Below are positions 59,204 through 64,000 of a stretch of 64,000 nt of DNA, one piece after another. The stretch covers positions 29,189 through 93,188 of the forward strand of contig CAYJKY010000006.1 of the NCBI GenBank assembly GCA_964370825.1, given 5' to 3'. The first letter of the stretch is position 1, and every line of letters starts with the position of its first letter. Made by a program: the position numbers and the translations under genes. This DNA comes from CAYJBH01 sp964370825. Lineage in GTDB: Bacteria > Bacillota > Clostridia > Oscillospirales > Ruminococcaceae. Below the pieces are notes generated by a model, which was not told the DNA's origin, did no database searches, and worked only from the letters and a program-made list of their open reading frames with translations.

Positions 59204-60038
59204 CGCTCTGCACCTCGTTGCTCAACACAACAAACACCGACGAAACACGACTTACATCCTCGGCCGTGTTTACAATCGCCGTCATACTTTTTCCGCTTGG
59301 AGAAAGTTCAATGGACTCTACCGTTCCGATGATAATCCCCTGTGGCAATATACCTCCTTCACCGGAGGTGACCACAAGCTCGGAAAGTTGAAGCTGTGTA
59401 TCCTTCGACAACAGCTTCATGGTTGTCACCTGTTCTACCCTCGATTCGTCTCCGGTCACAATTCCGGTCTCCCTACTACTACTGAGTAATGCCGAAACAT
59501 TGAGTGAGGGGCTAAGGATAGTTCTTACCACCGAATAACCGGTCCCTGCCTCGATAACAACACCACACAACCCGGATTCGGACACAACGGCATCACCCAC
59601 CGAGACATCCGATTCGGTTCCTACATTTATGGTGAAAAGCTCAAAACCCGCAAGCGGATCACGTCCCACAACCGTTGCGGGCAGATAGTCATCCTCAGGA
59701 TTTTGAAGTTGCAATGCTTTTAAATCGTCCTTCGCATCCTGTTCGGAAATAACCGTTTCGTAATTCGCAAGCTGCTTTTGGAGAGCCGATATCTCTACCT
59801 TGAGTTCGGTGTTCTCCTTTGCAAGTTCCTCCACCCTGAAGAGATTGTCGATATATCTTAGAGCATCTCCGCCTGCCGCCTCGGCAATACGCAGCGCAGG
59901 TGTCATTACTGACACAAACACACGTTGCGGTGCCGTGACAGGGTTTTCAATACTGCCGGCGTATCCTATCAGCACCGACAGAATAATCACCGTTGCTATC
60001 AGCACCGCAAATTTTCTGCTCTTAAAAAATTTTTTCAT
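59196..60038 (-). CDS. mreC: Rod shape-determining protein MreC
   Basis: A 280-residue bitopic protein: one N-terminal helix (FAVLIATVIILSVLIGYAG), a coiled coil (about 65-105, VEELAKENTELKVEISALQKQL) and a beta-barrel domain with ATVVGRDPLAGFELFTINVG and GLCGVVIEAGTGYSVVRTI. It links MreB inside to PBP2 outside. MreB itself is not in the window. Its ATG overlaps the stop of the preceding 73-residue gene. Confidence 0.93.
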   Translation of the reverse strand: MKKFFKSRKFAVLIATVIILSVLIGYAGSIENPVTAPQRVFVSVMTPALRIAEAAGGDALRYIDNLFRVEELAKENTELKVEISALQKQLANYETVISEQDAKDDLKALQLQNPEDDYLPATVVGRDPLAGFELFTINVGTESDVSVGDAVVSESGLCGVVIEAGTGYSVVRTILSPSLNVSALLSSSRETGIVTGDESRVEQVTTMKLLSKDTQLQLSELVVTSGEGGILPQGIIIGTVESIELSPSGKSMTAIVNTAEDVSRVSSVFVVLSNEVQSGE

Positions 60039-60259
60039 TAAAGTATTCCGTCAAGGAAATCAAAGGTTCCGATATCGATCTCGGATATTGTATACTCAAC
60101 GCCCTGTAAGGCAAAGTCGGACAGCATTTGTTCAATGTATCCGCTGTTCAGTATCAAAAGCACAGCCGCAAACAGTACCGCCGCAACGGTTAACCATATA
60201 ATCAGCAACACCCTTTTAACTACTTTAATTACCTTTTCTTTTTTGGTAGAAGGCTCCAC
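60038..60259 (-). CDS. Unknown 73-residue membrane protein between trmD and mreC
   Basis: A small protein starting with GTG 60259 behind GGAGGGAGGAAAA. It has a basic N-terminus (MEPSTKKEKVIKVVKR), one helix (VLLIIWLTVAAVLFAAVLLIL) and a short acidic outside part. It overlaps trmD by 35 bases and mreC by one, so it is translationally locked between them. I do not recognise the family. Its place suggests a role in the elongation complex, which is inference. Confidence 0.7.
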   Translation of the reverse strand: MEPSTKKEKVIKVVKRVLLIIWLTVAAVLFAAVLLILNSGYIEQMLSDFALQGVEYTISEIDIGTFDFLDGIL

Positions 60260-60899
60260 TATTTTCCTCCCTCCAGCTCTCTATAAGGCTGTGGTTACCG
60301 TTTCTAAGTACCTCCGGCACCTCACGGCCTCGCCATACAGCAGGACGTGTGTACTGGGGATGTTCAAGGTATCCCTCCTTATAGTGGCTCTCATTTATGT
60401 AACCCTGTGCAGTGGAGAGCACCCCATCCTGCAACCTAATGATGCTGTCTGCGATACATACCGCTGCCGCCTCTCCTCCGGTCAACACGAAGTCACCTAT
60501 AGATATCTCCTCATCGGCAAAGTCATCGATAACACGACGGTCAATTCCTTCATATCTTCCACAGATAAGCATTATGTGCGAGCATTCAGCAAGCCGTTTT
60601 GCCGTCTGCTGGGTGTATCTCTCGCCCTGTGCGGTCATAAAAATCCTGTGCGGTCTGCCCGCTACCTCTTCCACCGCCTCACAACATCTCGCTATGGGCT
60701 CCGGTGTCATTATCATGCCATGTCCTCCACCAAACGGTTCATCGTCGGTCTTTCGGTGGACGTTGTCACTGTAATCCCTGATGTTGTGACAGTAAAGTTC
60801 TACCTTGCCTTCATTAACTGCACGCCCGGTTATACTGTTTGATAGAAAATCACGGCAGATATCCGGAAAGATGCTTGCAATGTCAATACGTATCATCAT
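60225..60899 (-). CDS. trmD: tRNA (guanine37-N1)-methyltransferase
   Basis: A 224-residue TrmD with the SPOUT trefoil knot: MLICGRYEGIDRRVIDDFADEEISIGDFVLTGGE covers the SAM site (split about residues 107-140), and PFGGGHGMIMTPEP and QYTRPAVWRGREVPEVL are family blocks. It methylates G37 of tRNAs to prevent frameshifting. It overlaps rimM by 4 bases. rplS, which usually follows trmD, is absent here. Confidence 0.96.
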   Translation of the reverse strand: MMIRIDIASIFPDICRDFLSNSITGRAVNEGKVELYCHNIRDYSDNVHRKTDDEPFGGGHGMIMTPEPIARCCEAVEEVAGRPHRIFMTAQGERYTQQTAKRLAECSHIMLICGRYEGIDRRVIDDFADEEISIGDFVLTGGEAAAVCIADSIIRLQDGVLSTAQGYINESHYKEGYLEHPQYTRPAVWRGREVPEVLRNGNHSLIESWREENSGAFYQKRKGN

Positions 60900-61399
60900 C
60901 CCTCCTCATCAAACATTCCGGGTATGGTGTGTACAAAAATAACTTTTGCATCAAAATCACGAGACTCAACAAACGGTTTTGCAGCGGGAAAAAGATGGAC
61001 TTTACCATCCTTTTCCACATGATATACATCGGAAGATCCGTGGTTGTCCACCTTAATAAGTGTTCCGTAGGTCTCCTTGCTATCAGCATCAACAATGGAA
61101 AATCCGAGTATGTCGGCTATAAAATATTGACCCTTTTCAAGCTTGGCGTCACTCCGTTCAAAATAAATCGAACAGCCGATAAGCCGCTCTGCGGCCTCAC
61201 GGCTGTCTATTCCTTTAAGAGAGAGGATTGCGACATTTTTATGTATGCGACAGCCTGACACCATGTATTCGGTGTCCTCGGTAAATAACCGTTTAAACTG
61301 TATGGCAAAATCTGGTGAATCGGCAATGACGTGTAACTTCACCTCACCCGAAACACCATGTGCCGATGTAATATCACCCAAATAGATGCGATTAGTCAA
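60896..61399 (-). CDS. rimM: Ribosome maturation factor RimM
   Basis: A 167-residue RimM with the N-terminal barrel (YLGDITSAHGVSGEVKLHVIAD) and the C-terminal PRC-barrel (QYFIADILGFSIVDADSKETYGTLI split at the domain border, and PAAKPFVESRDFDAKVIFVHTIPGM). It helps 30S head assembly with S19. It overlaps both neighbours. Confidence 0.95.
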   Translation of the reverse strand: MTNRIYLGDITSAHGVSGEVKLHVIADSPDFAIQFKRLFTEDTEYMVSGCRIHKNVAILSLKGIDSREAAERLIGCSIYFERSDAKLEKGQYFIADILGFSIVDADSKETYGTLIKVDNHGSSDVYHVEKDGKVHLFPAAKPFVESRDFDAKVIFVHTIPGMFDEEG

Positions 61400-61622
61400 T
61401 CTCTACTATCACCTTTTCGCCGCCACGTACCGCCGCCGCACGCATAACTGTGCGGATGGCCTTTGCAATCCTGCCCTGTTTACCTATCACTCGCCCCATG
61501 TCCTCCGGTGCGACCGATAGTCCGAAAATAACGGTGCCATCCTCGTCACGACGTTCGTTAACCGTGACAGCCTCCTTATTCTCTACAAGACCCTGTGCAA
61601 TTATTATCAGTAGTTCTTTCAA
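61392..61622 (-). CDS. khpA: KH-domain RNA-binding protein KhpA
   Basis: A 76-residue single KH domain with the GxxG loop in RVIGKQGRIAKAIRTVM. KhpA (YlqC) binds RNA, usually with KhpB, and affects cell size in Firmicutes. The gene stands between rpsP and rimM, the normal position. Confidence 0.93.
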   Translation of the reverse strand: MKELLIIIAQGLVENKEAVTVNERRDEDGTVIFGLSVAPEDMGRVIGKQGRIAKAIRTVMRAAAVRGGEKVIVEID

Positions 61623-61632
61623 GAATTCACCT

Positions 61633-61881
61633 CTAACCTAAAATGTTGTGGCGCTTTAGAAGTGCGCGCACTGTATCTGTAGGCTGAGCACCGTTCGATA
61701 GCCAACTGCGAACCTTATCAGCATCGATTTTAACCTCTGCCGGCTCCTTTGTCGGATCATAAAAGCCTATTTCCTCAATAAAGCGACCGTCACGGGGAAA
61801 ACGTGAATCAGCTACAACTACACGATAAAAAGGTGCTTTCTTTGCTCCCATGCGACGAAGACGAATTTTTACTGCCATTGA
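61633..61881 (-). CDS. rpsP: 30S ribosomal protein S16
   Basis: An 82-residue S16: MAVKIRLRRMGAKKAPFYRVVVADSR is the standard start, DGRFIEEIGFYDP a family block. ATG 61881 follows GAAAGGA; a TTG at 61896 in the same frame lies in that site. Confidence 0.97.
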   Translation of the reverse strand, partial: SMAVKIRLRRMGAKKAPFYRVVVADSRFPRDGRFIEEIGFYDPTKEPAEVKIDADKVRSWLSNGAQPTDTVRALLKRHNILG

Positions 61882-61924
61882 TTTAGTTCCTTTCAATAAT
61901 ATGTTTTTAAATTTGTATATAAAT

Positions 61925-61955
61925 TGCTGTTATGGGAAAATCCCAAGCAATATAT
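61925..61955 (-). other. Hairpin between ffh and rpsP
   Basis: ATTGCT (about 61921-61926) with TGGGA (about 61931-61935) can pair with TCCCA (about 61939-61943) and AGCAAT (61944-61949), with a bulge of four bases. It is followed by AT-rich sequence on the minus strand but no clean run of T; a processing or partial attenuation site is possible. Confidence 0.4.
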
Positions 61956-61975
61956 CCCTTTAGGATCGTATCAGA

Positions 61976-63301
61976 TTAGTTTAACATACCCATCTGTCTT
62001 GCCATGTTTTTCATGGCTTTTGGATTTTTGCTAAAGCGTTTCATCATCTTTTCCATTTCAAAAAACTGCTTCAAAAGGCGATTAACCTGCGGAACATCGG
62101 TTCCACTGCCCGCCGCAATTCTACGTTTGCGTTTCGGGTCGATTATGGAAGGCTTCTGTCGCTCCTTCTTTGTCATGGATCTGATAATTGCCTCTACATA
62201 CTTCAGTTGATTTTCATCAACATCCTCCGGATTAATCTTATTTGCACCCGGTATCATTGAAATCAGCGAGGTGATTCCTCCCATTTTCTTCAGGTTTTGC
62301 AGCTGATCCAGCATATCGTTAAGATCAAAGTTTCCCTTTGAGATGTTATCGACCGATGCACTGCCCTCTACATCTAGTGCCTGAGCCTTTTCGATAAGCG
62401 ACATTACGTCGCCCATTCCTAGTATCCTACTCGACATTCTCTCCGGATAAAACGGTTCAAGGTCATCAATTTTTTCGCCGGTACCCACAAATTTAATCGG
62501 TTTTCCGGTGGTCGCCTTAACCGATAGTGCGGCACCGCCCCTTGCATCACCGTCCAGCTTTGCAAGAATAACACCGTCCAGTCCTACCTTTTCGAGAAAC
62601 TCCTTTGCAACCGAAACGGATTGCTGACCGAGCATGGAATCCACAACCAACAAGGTCTCATCCACATTTACCGCTTCTTTAATGTTTGTGAGCTCTGCCA
62701 TGAGCTCACCGTCTATCTGCAATCGTCCGGCGGTATCCAGAATGATAATGTCATTTCCATAGTCACGGCTATATCGATAGCCCGCTTTTGCAACCTCGAC
62801 CGGGTTTGTGACTCCCATCTCAAAAACTGTCGCTCCTGCGGCCTCACCAACCATTTTAAGTTGGTCTATAGCCGCCGGTCGATAGATATCGCAGGCAACA
62901 AGTAATGGCCTGTGACCCTGTTTGATAAAGTATTTTGCAAGCTTTGCGGCGTGTGTTGTTTTACCTGTTCCCTGTAGTCCACACAGCATCAACACTGTAG
63001 GTGGTTTTGAGTTGATGTGTATTCTGGATACATCGCTACCCATCAATGCCGTAAGTTCATCGCTCACAATTTTTATGACCTGCTGTGCCGGTGTGAGACT
63101 ATTCATGACCTCAGCACCTATCGCACGCTGCGTTACATCGTTAATAAAGTTTTTTGCAACCGGCAAGCTTACATCGGCGTCAAGCAGTGCAAGGCGCACC
63201 TCACGCATAGCTACCTTTATATCGTTTTCCGACAGCTTTCCACGCCCTCTAAGTCGTTTAAAGGTGTCGGCAAGACGTTGTGATAAACCTTCAAATGCCA
63301 A
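61976..63301 (-). CDS. ffh: Signal recognition particle protein Ffh
   Basis: A 441-residue Ffh: N domain, GTPase domain with GLQGTGKTT (about residues 108-116), DTAGRLQ and TGKLDGDARGG-like AKLDGDARGGAAL, and a Met-rich M domain (FFEMEKMMKRFSKNPKAMKNMARQMGML) that binds 4.5S RNA and signal peptides. It targets membrane proteins co-translationally. Upstream ylxM is its usual partner gene. Confidence 0.97.
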   Translation of the reverse strand: MAFEGLSQRLADTFKRLRGRGKLSENDIKVAMREVRLALLDADVSLPVAKNFINDVTQRAIGAEVMNSLTPAQQVIKIVSDELTALMGSDVSRIHINSKPPTVLMLCGLQGTGKTTHAAKLAKYFIKQGHRPLLVACDIYRPAAIDQLKMVGEAAGATVFEMGVTNPVEVAKAGYRYSRDYGNDIIILDTAGRLQIDGELMAELTNIKEAVNVDETLLVVDSMLGQQSVSVAKEFLEKVGLDGVILAKLDGDARGGAALSVKATTGKPIKFVGTGEKIDDLEPFYPERMSSRILGMGDVMSLIEKAQALDVEGSASVDNISKGNFDLNDMLDQLQNLKKMGGITSLISMIPGANKINPEDVDENQLKYVEAIIRSMTKKERQKPSIIDPKRKRRIAAGSGTDVPQVNRLLKQFFEMEKMMKRFSKNPKAMKNMARQMGMLN

Positions 63302-63320
63302 AATAATCCTCTATTCTATA

Positions 63321-63686
63321 TTACTCGTAAAGAAGTTCCGAAATCTGCACAATCTCCTGTGCATTTCTTCGAATTTCTGCCGAAGTGGTGTAGTTTTTAT
63401 CATTGTAAAAACCTATGTCCTTTGCAAGACGTGTAATCTCATATAAACTTTTTTGAATCTGGGTGTATTTAGCGGCAAATCCTACCTTGCTCTCTAACTC
63501 TAACAGGTAATTTTCACCACGCTTTATGGAATCTCTCACGCCCTGACGTGTGATACCGAAACCCTGCGCTATCTCGGCAAGCGAAAGGTCGTCGTTATAA
63601 TATTGCTCCATAACATCACGCTGCTTCTCGGTCAGCATTTCACCGTAAAAGTCCAAAAGAACCGACATGTTAAGATTTTTGCCCAC
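63321..63686 (-). CDS. ylxM: YlxM/p13-like DNA-binding protein
   Basis: A 121-residue helix-turn-helix protein of the YlxM family: LLDFYGEMLTEKQRDVMEQYYNDDLSLAEIAQGFGITRQGVRDSIKRGE (residues about 10-58) resembles a sigma-70 region 4 fold. It is always next to ffh in Firmicutes and may modulate the SRP pathway. First gene of the ffh-trmD operon, with a consensus promoter upstream. Confidence 0.93.
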   Translation of the reverse strand: MGKNLNMSVLLDFYGEMLTEKQRDVMEQYYNDDLSLAEIAQGFGITRQGVRDSIKRGENYLLELESKVGFAAKYTQIQKSLYEITRLAKDIGFYNDKNYTTSAEIRRNAQEIVQISELLYE

Positions 63687-63730
63687 AAAATCCTCCCAAA
63701 TACGACAACTGTAAAGGTGTTTACTTTCAC

Positions 63731-63759
63731 ATTATATATTATGCTTTCGTATTTGTCAA
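63731..63759 (-). promoter_or_regulatory. Promoter of the ylxM-ffh-rpsP operon
   Basis: Minus strand: perfect TTGACA (63759-63754), 17-base spacer, perfect TATAAT (63736-63731), about 45 bases before the ylxM ATG. This is the strongest promoter in the window. Confidence 0.85.
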
Positions 63760-63810
63760 GGGGTATAGGGCATAAAAACTCAAAACTGTGTTGATTTTAT
63801 GTCATAGCTA

Positions 63811-63839
63811 TTGTTTATGGATGAAAAAAATGGTAAAAT
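63811..63839 (+). promoter_or_regulatory. Promoter of the secreted protein at the right edge
   Basis: TTGTTT (63811-63816), a 17-base spacer and TAAAAT (63834-63839), about 29 bases before ATG 63868. Confidence 0.55.
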
Positions 63840-63867
63840 AATGAATATACTTACGGAGCTCAAAAAC

Positions 63868-64000
63868 ATGATTAAAAGGGTGTTATTAAATTTAGCTTTA
63901 ACATTTATCCTTATCGGTTCTTTCAATGTTTTCGCACTTTACGATAGTTGGGTAGAGTATAACGAAGCAGGGGCAACTATTACTGCGTACATAAACAAAG
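63868..64000 (+). CDS. Secreted protein, N-terminal fragment (runs off the window)
   Basis: ATG 63868 has GGAG 9 bases upstream. The first 44 residues, with signal peptide MIKRVLLNLALTFILIGSFNVFA and then LYDSWVEYNEAGATITAYINK, show an exported protein; cleavage after VFA is likely. The mature family cannot be told from the part seen. It is divergent from ylxM and has its own promoter. Confidence 0.7.
   Translation, partial: MIKRVLLNLALTFILIGSFNVFALYDSWVEYNEAGATITAYINK

Noticed and set aside
1..64000. tRNA or rRNA genes
   Set aside because: No cloverleaf-like sequence with GTTCRANNC arm or rRNA core stretch was recognised in the intergenic regions.

Overview
The window looks like the chromosome of an anaerobic, spore-forming member of the Clostridia (Bacillota). 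The grounds are a complete rnfCDGEAB ion-pumping complex, the spore-coat morphogenesis pair spoIVA/sipL, a ylxM-ffh-rpsP-khpA-rimM-trmD housekeeping operon in Gram-positive order, strong GGAGG-type ribosome binding sites, frequent TTG/GTG starts and many clean TTGACA-17-TATAAT-like promoters. No rRNA or tRNA genes, CRISPR array, prophage or insertion sequence was recognised. Both ends cut through genes, and one run of 100 N (11198-11297) lies inside a repeat in rnfG.

Left part (1-6.5 kb): an AT-rich accessory block (GNAT fragment, deoxyribosyltransferase-like protein, small P-loop kinase, YcaQ-type crosslink DNA glycosylase, a broken alpha/beta hydrolase, an S66/MccF-like peptidase), then a small zinc-ribbon membrane protein and a divergent pair of a methyltransferase and a diaminopentanoate-dehydrogenase-like enzyme. 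6.5-14.5 kb: an M20 amidohydrolase, a TepA/ClpP-like protease, and the rnf operon, whose RnfG carries an acidic 15-residue repeat extension and whose RnfE has a Cys-rich tail. 14.5-22 kb: a transglutaminase-like lipoprotein, a reduced type IV pilus module (PilC, four pilin-like proteins, PilT), an EAL phosphodiesterase and a beta-propeller-like lipoprotein. 22-24.3 kb: a decayed dockerin-like fragment, then tetR and a BioB-like radical SAM gene.

24.4-36 kb (mostly minus strand): a gnd / LarA-like / FGGY kinase operon that suggests gluconate-mannonate metabolism, a two-gene ABC-2 exporter followed by an M23 peptidase, a second beta-propeller-like lipoprotein, a Ca2+/cation antiporter and a YdcF-like protein. 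36-44.4 kb: spoIVA, sipL, a 7TM-type histidine kinase converging on an OmpR-type regulator that is coupled to recA, and metY with a triple 23-bp repeat over its promoter. 44.4-50.3 kb: a long AT-rich intergenic region, an unlisted 44-residue membrane protein, an MFS transporter with a glutamate-cysteine-ligase-like enzyme, and a tight ParA / acyltransferase / ComFB operon.

50.3-63.7 kb (all minus strand): conserved housekeeping genes: ribF, a DUF4349 lipoprotein, cysS, pgsA, rimO, recX, a flavodoxin-like reductase, then ylxM-ffh-rpsP-khpA-rimM-trmD running into an unknown 73-residue protein, mreC, mreD and a class B PBP. This couples translation and secretion genes to cell-wall elongation genes. 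The window ends in the start of a secreted protein on the plus strand. All functional calls rest on motifs, length and context read by eye; no database search was possible.
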